Of a stretch of 5,590 nt of DNA, positions 1 through 4,363 are shown piece after piece. The stretch's first letter is position 1. Each line of letters opens with the position of its first letter. This DNA comes from Actinomycetes bacterium. GTDB lineage: Bacteria; Actinomycetota; Thermoleophilia; BMS3ABIN01. Position numbers and translations under genes: made by a program. Where the stretch lies: NCBI GenBank assembly GCA_021787775.1, contig JAJYLK010000095.1, forward strand, positions 1 to 5,590, in the 5' to 3' direction. Under the pieces are notes generated by a model, which was not told the DNA's origin, searched no databases, and saw only the letters and a list, made by a program, of their open reading frames with translations.

Positions 1-254
1 TCGAGCACCGGCAGGTTGAAGCAGAGCGACTTGCCGCTGGCGCTGGCGGTGGTGACCGCCACATTCCTGCCGGCGGACGCGAGCTCGAACGCGCGTGCCT
101 GGTGGCTGTAGAGCCGGCTGATGCCGGCCGACGCCAGCGCCTGCCTGACGCTGCCGGCCAGCGCCGCCGGCATCTCTGCAAACCGGCCTGGCCTGGCCGC
201 CTGATGACTGATGGCTACGATCTGGAGGTATTTTTCCGAAGAGAGGCGAACCAT
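1..254 (-). CDS. DEAD/DEAH-box helicase, Hrq1/YprA (MrfA)-like, N-terminal fragment
   Basis: The reading frame from ATG at 254 stays open to the window edge and gives 84 residues of a longer protein. Seen: a Q-motif-like segment, RLYSHQARAFE (residues 47-57), followed by AGRNVAVTTASASGKSLCFNLP (61-82). The latter holds a Walker A/motif I variant, ASGKS, with the catalytic-type Lys at 75. The 'LYSHQ...GxNV...ASGK(S/T)LC(F/Y)NLPVL' pattern is characteristic of the superfamily 2 helicases related to yeast Hrq1 and Bacillus YprA/MrfA. Those usually continue with a second RecA lobe and a C-terminal DUF1998 zinc-binding domain, and they act in DNA repair. Only the first part of lobe 1 is visible, so the DEAH box and C-terminus are unverified. 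The gene starts 93 bp after the ATPase stop on the same strand. The upstream GGGG (about 10 nt before ATG) is a weak ribosome site, and an in-frame GTG lies further upstream. Family confidence is good, exact subfamily moderate. Confidence 0.85.
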   Translation of the reverse strand, partial: MVRLSSEKYLQIVAISHQAARPGRFAEMPAALAGSVRQALASAGISRLYSHQARAFELASAGRNVAVTTASASGKSLCFNLPVL

Positions 255-347
255 GCCTAATCTTACCCCAGCCGGCGGCTGTAAGCGCCACACCGGCTTT
301 CCGGGGCATGGAGCTGACAAGCCTCGCCGTGTTTCTTGCCCGGGTTC

Positions 348-3128
348 CTAGCGCAGCGGGAGGGAGTGCGCTCCCCAGTCACGCACGTGCGCAATCGCTT
401 TCATCAGTTCCACCGACCACAATGACAGGCTGGCGACGGCGGTGGCCGCCAGCCACTGCCCGGCTGAGAGCGGTTCGGTGCCAAAAGCTTGCCGCATCGC
501 CGGCACCTGCACGACGCAGACCATCATTGCCACCGATACCGCGATCGCTCCCAGGAGCCAGCGATTTTCCAGTAGGTGCGGCAGCGAGCTATGCCTCAGC
601 CGGCGGCTGCCGAGTGCGTTGAACAGCTGGAAGAACGCCAGCGTCACGAAGGCGATGGTGCGTGCATGCGTGACGCTGGTGGAAGACAGGGTGACCAGTC
701 CTCCCGGGAAATATGCGTCCAGGAGAAAAAGCGTACCCAGCGCCGAGACGGAACCGACTGTGGCGATGAGACGCCAGACCGCTACGTCGATGACCGGTTC
801 GCGGCGCGGGCGGGGGGCCTTGATCATGATGGTCTGCGGATCGGCCGGATCCACACCCAGCGCCAGCGCTGGCAGGCCATCGGTCACCAGGTTGATCCAC
901 AGGATCTGGACCGCCAGCAGGGGCAGCAGCAGCCGCTGGCCGCCCGGACCGAGCATGCCGGCGAGGATGATCCCCAGGAAAAGCGTCAGCACCTCGCCGG
1001 CATTGGAGGACAGCAGGTAGGCGACGACTTTACGGATGTTGCTGAAGATCGCCCGGCCCTCCTCCACGGCGGCGACAATGGTGGCGAAGTTATCGTCGGC
1101 CAGCACCATGTCGGCGGCCTCGCGGGCGATGTCGGTGCCGCCGAGGCCCATGGCCACGCCGATGTCGGCGCGCCTGAGCGCCGGCGCGTCATTGACGCCG
1201 TCGCCGGTTACCGCCACCGTGTGTCCGCCGGCCTGCAGCGCTTCCACGATCCTGACCTTGTGCCCGGGGGAGATGCGAGCAAATATCCTCACTTTATCAA
1301 CGATTCCCTCCAGCCCGGCGCTGCTGGCGCCGTCTATCTGGTCGCCGGTCATGGAGGCGCCCGGCAGGCCGAGCTCGGCGGCGACGGCACGGGCGGTTTC
1401 CAGATGGTCGCCGGTGATCATGTAAACGCGGATGCCGGCGCGCCGGCAGGCCTGCAGCGCGGCTGCAGCCTCGGGGCGGGGCGGGTCCTGGATGCCGGCG
1501 ATGCCGAGGAACACCAGCTCGCGTCCGGCGCCGTCGATGCCGTCGAAGCCGTCACGGGGGACCGGCCGTGTGGCGACCGCCAGCGGCCGCATGCTCTTCG
1601 CCGCGAGGGCGGACGCTGCTTCCAGATAACGCGCGCATGCCGTCTCGTCCAGCGGCTCGATGCCGCCCGCGACTGCCGCCTGGGTGCACAGGGGCAGGAT
1701 TGCCTCCGGCGCTCCCTTGGCATGCAGCATCACCAGGCCGCCGCCGGCGGTGGTGGCAACGGTCATCTTCTTCGTCTCCGATGAAAAAGGCTGCTCGGCG
1801 ATGCGCCGGTTTTGTGCCACAAGCTGCCCGTGATCGATGCCGAGCTTCAAACCCATGATAAGCAGCGAAGCCTCGGTGGGGGAGCCGGTATGCTGCCAGC
1901 CGCCGTCCCTCTCCTCGATGGTTGCGTCTGTAGCGAGCACGGCGCTGACAGCGAGCCGGGCGGCTTCCTCGCGCGCCGCCTGCGGCCCCGAGACCTCGCC
2001 CTCCGGCCGGTAGCCGGCGCCGCTCAGCAGGACCTTGCCGGATGGCACCACGATCTCGCGTACAGTCATCTCCCCCACGGTGAGTGTGCCCGTCTTGTCG
2101 GAGCAGATCGCGGTAGTGGCCCCGAGTGTCTCGACCGCCGGCAGCCGCCGCACAAGGGCGTGCCGGTGCGCCATGCGCTGCGAACCGAGCGCCAGGGCGC
2201 CGGTAACCACCGCAGGCAGCCCTTCCGGGATGGCGGCAACCGCCAGCGCTACGCCGAACAGCATCATGTCCAGGATGCCACCCCAATCCCAGGCGCCGGA
2301 TACCAGCAGCCCGGTCAGGGCCACCACGGCGGCGATCGCCAGGACCAGCAGAGCCAGCCTCCTTCCCAGCTGGTCCAGGCTTTGCTTCAGCGGCGTTTCG
2401 CGCCGGGGCGCCTGATTGATGAGCTTGGCGATCTGCCCCACCTGCGTTGCCGCGCCGGTAGCGATCACTAGCGCCCGGCCTCTCCCGGCGGTCACCGCGG
2501 TGCCCGCGAACAACATGCAGCTGCGGTCCGCGACCGGCGTAGCTTCAGCGACCGGGGAGACCGACTTGAGGACCGGAGTGCTCTCGCCAGTGAGGGAGCT
2601 CTCGTCGGTTTCCAGCGCGCTTGCCTTCAGCAGGCGCGCATCAGCGGCGACGCGGTCACCGGCGGCAAGCATCATCAGATCTCCCGGAACAAGCATCCCG
2701 GCCGGCAGCCGCCTGCTGGAGCCTTGCCTGACGATGGTGGCCTCGGGGCCGCTCAGTCGCTCCAGCCGGCTCAGGCTCATCTCCGCCCGGTACTCCTGGA
2801 AAAAACCGATGCCGGCATCGGCAAGCACGATCGCGGCGATGACCAGGGTGTCATAGGGGAGCGGCTCATCAGGCCGGAAAAGCCAGGCCGCCAGGGAAAC
2901 CGCTGCGGCGGCCAGCAGCACGATTACCAGCAGGCTGCGGAACTGGCGCATGAAAAGGACGAGGCTGCTGTCCCGGCGGGCCTCGGGGATGCGATTGGGG
3001 CCAAAACTGGCGAGCCGTTCTGCCGCGCCGGCTTCAGTGAGACCGGCAACCGCATCGGAGCCGAGCAGGGATATTATCCGGGGGGAAGGAAGGCTGTGAG
3101 CGATGGCCGTGGATTCACTGAAGTCCAT
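348..3128 (-). CDS. P-type Ca2+-transporting ATPase (type II, SERCA/PMCA-like)
   Basis: A complete 926-residue membrane pump, predicted to use ATP to move Ca2+ (or a related divalent cation) out of the cytoplasm. Seen in order: cation-ATPase N-domain (about 10-60), M1-M2 (about 64-110), actuator with TGES (180-183), M3-M4 (about 256-310) with PEGLP (301-305), phosphorylation motif DKTGTLT (Asp344), nucleotide-site KGAPE (471-475), DPPR (548-551), TGD (572-574), hinge TGDGVNDAP (641-649), and M5-M10 (about 702-910). The cation ligands known from SERCA align: Glu302 (E309), Asn709 (N768), Glu712 (E771), Asn746, Thr749 and Asp750 (N796, T799, D800). The M8 position of SERCA E908 is Gln834, as in PMCA-type pumps. 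The full set of ligands favours Ca2+ over Na+/K+ or heavy metals (no N-terminal metal-binding CxxC). The length is normal and I see no frameshift. The start at ATG 3128 lies 27 bp after the zinc-ribbon gene, and an AGGGG about 13 nt upstream is a loose ribosome site. Substrate is inferred from motifs only. Confidence 0.96.
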   Translation of the reverse strand: MDFSESTAIAHSLPSPRIISLLGSDAVAGLTEAGAAERLASFGPNRIPEARRDSSLVLFMRQFRSLLVIVLLAAAAVSLAAWLFRPDEPLPYDTLVIAAIVLADAGIGFFQEYRAEMSLSRLERLSGPEATIVRQGSSRRLPAGMLVPGDLMMLAAGDRVAADARLLKASALETDESSLTGESTPVLKSVSPVAEATPVADRSCMLFAGTAVTAGRGRALVIATGAATQVGQIAKLINQAPRRETPLKQSLDQLGRRLALLVLAIAAVVALTGLLVSGAWDWGGILDMMLFGVALAVAAIPEGLPAVVTGALALGSQRMAHRHALVRRLPAVETLGATTAICSDKTGTLTVGEMTVREIVVPSGKVLLSGAGYRPEGEVSGPQAAREEAARLAVSAVLATDATIEERDGGWQHTGSPTEASLLIMGLKLGIDHGQLVAQNRRIAEQPFSSETKKMTVATTAGGGLVMLHAKGAPEAILPLCTQAAVAGGIEPLDETACARYLEAASALAAKSMRPLAVATRPVPRDGFDGIDGAGRELVFLGIAGIQDPPRPEAAAALQACRRAGIRVYMITGDHLETARAVAAELGLPGASMTGDQIDGASSAGLEGIVDKVRIFARISPGHKVRIVEALQAGGHTVAVTGDGVNDAPALRRADIGVAMGLGGTDIAREAADMVLADDNFATIVAAVEEGRAIFSNIRKVVAYLLSSNAGEVLTLFLGIILAGMLGPGGQRLLLPLLAVQILWINLVTDGLPALALGVDPADPQTIMIKAPRPRREPVIDVAVWRLIATVGSVSALGTLFLLDAYFPGGLVTLSSTSVTHARTIAFVTLAFFQLFNALGSRRLRHSSLPHLLENRWLLGAIAVSVAMMVCVVQVPAMRQAFGTEPLSAGQWLAATAVASLSLWSVELMKAIAHVRDWGAHSLPLR

Positions 3129-3155
3129 GACTTCAGTTATACCCCTGGCGGCGAG

Positions 3156-3539
3156 CTAGCTTGCGGCTTTCTTGCGGGGGTCGACTGTTTCCTTTGGTAG
3201 ACCACCGTTCTCGTCTTTGGTCTCCTGGATCTCGTCGAGCCGGTCATTGAATGCGCCAGCGATGTGGCCGACCTGTTCGGAGATGAAGCGATGAATATCG
3301 ATCGCGGTAGGCAAAGAAGAGATTTGCACCTCGATATCCTCCAGGATCGCCTGAAGCTGATTGCAGCATTCAGACAGACGATTGCCTCCCTCAAGCGACA
3401 TGGGAGAGTCACAGTAAGGACAGTTGATTTTTTCCTCTCCGCGAAGCGCCCCTTCATCCACCCAAATGTAAGTGAAGCAATCCGGACAGGTTGCCCAGTA
3501 GATGACGGGACGCCGTCCCGCCTTTCGATCGGAATTCAT
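3156..3539 (-). CDS. Small zinc-ribbon protein with helical C-terminal tail, function unknown
   Basis: A 127-residue soluble protein. Seen: CPDC (Cys18, Cys21) and CPYC (Cys40, Cys43), spaced 18 residues apart, which form a classic four-cysteine zinc ribbon. A further Cys58-Cys59 pair sits just after it. Residues about 58-108 (for example QLQAILEDIEVQISSL and GAFNDRLDEIQETKD) are amphipathic and acidic, likely a helix or coiled coil. The tail is charged (KKAAS). No signal peptide or membrane segment is seen, so it is probably cytoplasmic. I chose ATG 3539 because it follows AGGGG and GGGGA purine runs. The frame is open upstream to a GTG at 3644, which would add 35 residues, but that start has no ribosome site and begins only 21 nt past the tRNA. 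The 27-bp gap to the Ca2+ ATPase on the same strand suggests co-transcription. A role as adaptor or regulator of the pump is conceivable but unproven. I do not recognise the family. Confidence 0.82.
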   Translation of the reverse strand: MNSDRKAGRRPVIYWATCPDCFTYIWVDEGALRGEEKINCPYCDSPMSLEGGNRLSECCNQLQAILEDIEVQISSLPTAIDIHRFISEQVGHIAGAFNDRLDEIQETKDENGGLPKETVDPRKKAAS

Positions 3540-3543
3540 TTTT

Positions 3544-3556
3544 TCCCCGCACCCCT
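3544..3556 (-). promoter_or_regulatory. Ribosome binding region that decides the zinc-ribbon start
   Basis: Read on the minus strand, AGGGGT and then GGGGA precede ATG 3539, at about 11 and 4 nt spacing. Neither is a perfect AGGAGG, but the upstream candidate starts at 3629 (ATG) and 3644 (GTG) have no purine-rich site at all, so this favours the 127-residue product. Confidence 0.5.
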
Positions 3557-3613
3557 GTGAAACGATAATGCCCAGTAAGTCTATCACCACGCGGACATGA
3601 TTGGGAGAGGCGC

Positions 3614-3628
3614 TGCCGGAAACCGGCA
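3614..3628. repeat. Short perfect inverted repeat between selC and the zinc-ribbon gene
   Basis: TGCCGG and CCGGCA flank a 3-nt loop (AAA on plus, TTT on minus), a 6-bp GC-rich hairpin 37 nt past the 3' end of the tRNA. It is not followed by a T run on either strand, so it is not a standard intrinsic terminator. It could be a processing or pausing structure in a selC read-through transcript, or chance in GC-rich DNA. Confidence 0.4.
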
Positions 3629-3665
3629 TGTGCAGGAAAAGCACCAGAAGTCTGAAAAATTTTTT

Positions 3666-3761
3666 TGGCGGGAAGGCGTAGGAATCGAACCTACCAACGA
3701 CGGGGTTACCGCCGCCTACCGGTTTTGAAGACCGGGTGGGCCACCAGACCCGTGCCCTCCC
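3666..3761 (-). tRNA. selC: tRNA-Sec (selenocysteine, anticodon UCA)
   Basis: A complete 96-nt tRNA that inserts selenocysteine at recoded UGA codons. Read on the minus strand: an 8-bp acceptor stem (GGGAGGGC with GCCTTCCC, one G-U pair), a D arm GGGTC/GGCCC with 4-nt loop TGGT, an anticodon stem CCGGT/ACCGG with loop CTTCAAA (anticodon TCA at plus positions 3726-3728), a long variable arm (GGCGG/CCGTC, a bulged C, GG/CC and loop TAA), a T arm GTAGG-TTCGATT-CCTAC, discriminator G and an encoded CCA. The 8+5 acceptor/T-arm stacking, the 96-nt length (E. coli selC is 95) and the UCA anticodon together are diagnostic, and exclude a serine tRNA or an ordinary suppressor. It implies that SelA, SelB, SelD and at least one selenoprotein are encoded elsewhere in the genome. 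None of those lies in this window. Confidence 0.97.
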
Positions 3762-3783
3762 GCGAACGGCATGCGCCAGCGTG

Positions 3784-3813
3784 ATTCTAACCTAATCTTC
3801 GCCGCAGGACGAA
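3784..3813 (-). promoter_or_regulatory. Candidate sigma-70 promoter for selC
   Basis: On the minus strand a good -10 hexamer TAGAAT (3789-3784) lies 22 nt before the tRNA 5' end. Eighteen bases upstream sits TTCGTC (3813-3808), a poor -35. The predicted start near 3777 gives a leader of about 15 nt, typical for a tRNA gene. The -10 is convincing and the -35 is not. Confidence 0.4.
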
Positions 3814-3844
3814 TCGGCCAAACCCTGAACGCGTTATTTTTCGT

Positions 3845-3867
3845 TGACAATAATATGTAATGTGTCA
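3845..3867. repeat. Dyad TGACA-N13-TGTCA, possible operator
   Basis: Perfect 5-bp inverted arms, TGACA (3845-3849) and TGTCA (3863-3867), flank an AT-rich 13-bp spacer, a spacing compatible with a dimeric repressor or LysR-type activator. It lies about 55-80 bp upstream of the selC -10 and also carries a TTGACA (3844-3849) in the plus direction, but no matching -10 is found at 16-18 bp. Arms this short can occur by chance. Confidence 0.3.
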
Positions 3868-3877
3868 GAAAAGGGCT

Positions 3878-3899
3878 CCTGATCGTTACCTGATCAGCA
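3878..3899. repeat. Two CCTGATC direct repeats, 11-bp period
   Basis: CCTGATC occurs at 3878-3884 and 3889-3895, with an 11-bp start-to-start spacing close to one helical turn. This can mark cooperative binding sites. The second copy also forms CCTGA (3889-3893) with TCAGG (3902-3906), a weak hairpin. Confidence 0.25.
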
Positions 3900-3911
3900 G
3901 CTCAGGGGGGA

Positions 3912-3942
3912 ACCAGGGGAAAAGCGGAACGGGACTTTTGGT
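3912..3942 (+). other. Possible small RNA hairpin with bulge
   Basis: On the plus strand AAAAG (3920-3924) pairs with CTTTT (3935-3939) around a 10-nt GA-rich loop. The stem could be extended by ACC/GGT (3912-3914 with 3940-3942) across a purine bulge. The G runs at 3905-3910, 3916-3919, 3926-3927 and 3931-3933 could alternatively make a two-tier G-quadruplex. I compared it by eye with c-di-GMP-I, cobalamin, TPP and fluoride riboswitch cores and found no match. Confidence 0.2.
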
Positions 3943-3983
3943 CGCCGGCGATGAAATCCCTTTAATAATCATGTCGTATAAAA

Positions 3984-4000
3984 CATAAGAATTACTTATG
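3984..4000. repeat. Perfect 6-bp dyad CATAAG-N5-CTTATG
   Basis: CATAAG (3984-3989) and CTTATG (3995-4000) are perfect inverted arms around AATTA in an AT-rich patch. The 17-bp size fits a single dimeric helix-turn-helix operator. A -10-like TATAAA (3977-3982) adjoins it on the plus strand but no -35 is visible, so any promoter here is speculative. Confidence 0.35.
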
Positions 4001-4050
4001 GATTAGGAGAAACTGAGAAGTTCTATCCGGCGCCAGCTTCCAGCGTCCCC

Positions 4051-4070
4051 GGCCGGCGCCTTTGGCCGGC
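4051..4070. repeat. GC-rich hairpin with repeated GGCCGGC
   Basis: GGCCGGC occurs twice (4051-4057 and 4064-4070). GCCGGC at 4052-4057 pairs with GCCGGC at 4065-4070 around a 7-nt loop. On the plus strand the hairpin is followed by A6, not T, and on the minus strand the T6 precedes it, so it does not qualify as a rho-independent terminator in either direction. Confidence 0.4.
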
Positions 4071-4096
4071 GGCAAAAAACCTGACGGTGTCTGTCG

Positions 4097-4116
4097 CATT
4101 CCCTTACGCCGGAATG
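4097..4116. repeat. Dyad CATTCC-N8-GGAATG
   Basis: Perfect 6-bp inverted arms (4097-4102 and 4111-4116) lie about 160 bp upstream of the surface-protein promoter. It is a possible distal operator, with no other support. Confidence 0.25.
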
Positions 4117-4270
4117 TAATCATTTGCTGCGTATGCAGGCTTTTATAGTAATGGATGCCGCCTGCCGCCACTGCTTGACTGGTTGATAAAAGGCACAATC
4201 CCAGTTTGAGCCGCGAGATCTCTGCCATCCCGACCGCGATACAATTCTAACCCGACGAGAACGGTTTTAT

Positions 4271-4288
4271 TTGTGAAACTATTTACAA
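4271..4288. promoter_or_regulatory. CRP/FNR-superfamily-like binding site
   Basis: TTGTGAA-ACTA-TTTACAA is an 18-bp dyad with six of seven arm positions complementary. It reads as TGTGA-N6-TTACA, one mismatch from the CRP half-site layout TGTGA-N6-TCACA. Its centre (4279.5) is about 39-41 bp before the predicted transcription start, the usual position of a class II activator, and it overlaps the -35 box. Which family member binds (cAMP-, O2- or NO-responsive) cannot be told from the sequence. Confidence 0.5.
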
Positions 4289-4311
4289 CCAAATGCCCCG
4301 GGGGGTAAAAT
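4282..4311 (+). promoter_or_regulatory. Candidate sigma-70 promoter for the surface-protein gene
   Basis: TTTACA (4282-4287, five of six against TTGACA) and TAAAAT (4306-4311, five of six against TATAAT) are separated by 18 bp. The start would be near 4318-4321, giving a leader of about 45 nt before GTG 4364. The overlap with the CRP/FNR-like dyad and the following inverted repeat suggests regulated use. Confidence 0.55.
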
Positions 4312-4336
4312 TAAACGCCATTTTTGATTACCCCCC
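4300..4336. repeat. 9-bp perfect inverted repeat at the predicted transcription start
   Basis: GGGGGGTAA (4300-4308) and TTACCCCCC (4328-4336) are exact inverted arms around a 19-bp AT-rich spacer, centred at 4318. The repeat spans the -10 box and the predicted start, so as DNA it could be a repressor operator. If transcription began further upstream it would form a strong leader hairpin ending about 15 nt before the ribosome site. No T run follows, so it is not a terminator. Confidence 0.6.
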
Positions 4337-4352
4337 CAGTCAAAATATAGAA

Positions 4353-4356
4353 AGGA
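4353..4356 (+). promoter_or_regulatory. Shine-Dalgarno site for the GTG start at 4364
   Basis: AGGA within AAAGGA lies 7 nt before GTG 4364. An in-frame TAA at 4358-4360 closes the frame immediately upstream, so this GTG is the earliest possible start and the one supported by a ribosome site. Confidence 0.8.
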
Positions 4357-4363
4357 ATAACGG

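Larger units (their letters stand above)
3815..4245. other. Long intergenic region without a credible gene
   Basis: This stretch separates the leftward selC unit from the rightward surface-protein gene. Its composition is uneven: AT-rich patches near 3837-3862 and 3960-4012, a G-rich purine patch at 3901-3933 and a GC-rich hairpin at 4051-4070. Stop codons are frequent in most frames. One 78-codon minus-strand frame (3992-4228) has a weak ribosome site and a composition that looks random, so I do not call it. The individual dyads and repeats are listed separately. The region could hold a regulatory RNA or distal operators, but I recognise no known riboswitch or small-RNA family. Confidence 0.6.

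Noticed and set aside
255..347. Terminator between the ATPase and helicase genes
   Set aside because: Only short GC dyads are present (CCGG-N4-CCGG and CAGCC-GCC-GGCTG on minus), without a T run.
576..1784. 402-codon plus-strand open frame opposite the ATPase gene, with several shorter neighbours
   Set aside because: It lies wholly antisense to a clearly conserved P-type ATPase. Its translation is Arg/Gly/Gln/Ala-rich low-complexity text with no motif, as expected for an antisense frame in GC-rich DNA.
3540..3644. 35-residue N-terminal extension of the zinc-ribbon protein from GTG 3644
   Set aside because: No ribosome site precedes GTG 3644 or ATG 3629, and the start would lie only 21 nt past the tRNA. 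ATG 3539 has purine-rich sites upstream.
3640..3666. selC 3' end as an integration site for a genomic island
   Set aside because: selC is a known island target in enterobacteria, but there is no integrase and no repeated copy of the tRNA 3' end in the window, and the adjacent genes look like ordinary core genes.
3666..3761. Possible serine tRNA or opal suppressor tRNA because of the UCA anticodon and long variable arm
   Set aside because: The 8-bp acceptor stem with 5-bp T stem and the 96-nt length are specific to bacterial tRNA-Sec.
4051..4080. GC hairpin next to a run of six A, considered as a terminator
   Set aside because: On plus, the hairpin is followed by A, not T. On minus, the T run comes before the hairpin. 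The order is wrong in both directions.
3992..4228. 78-codon minus-strand open frame in the long spacer
   Set aside because: No good ribosome site, no recognisable motif and mixed codon usage unlike the neighbouring genes. It runs through several dyads. It may be chance.
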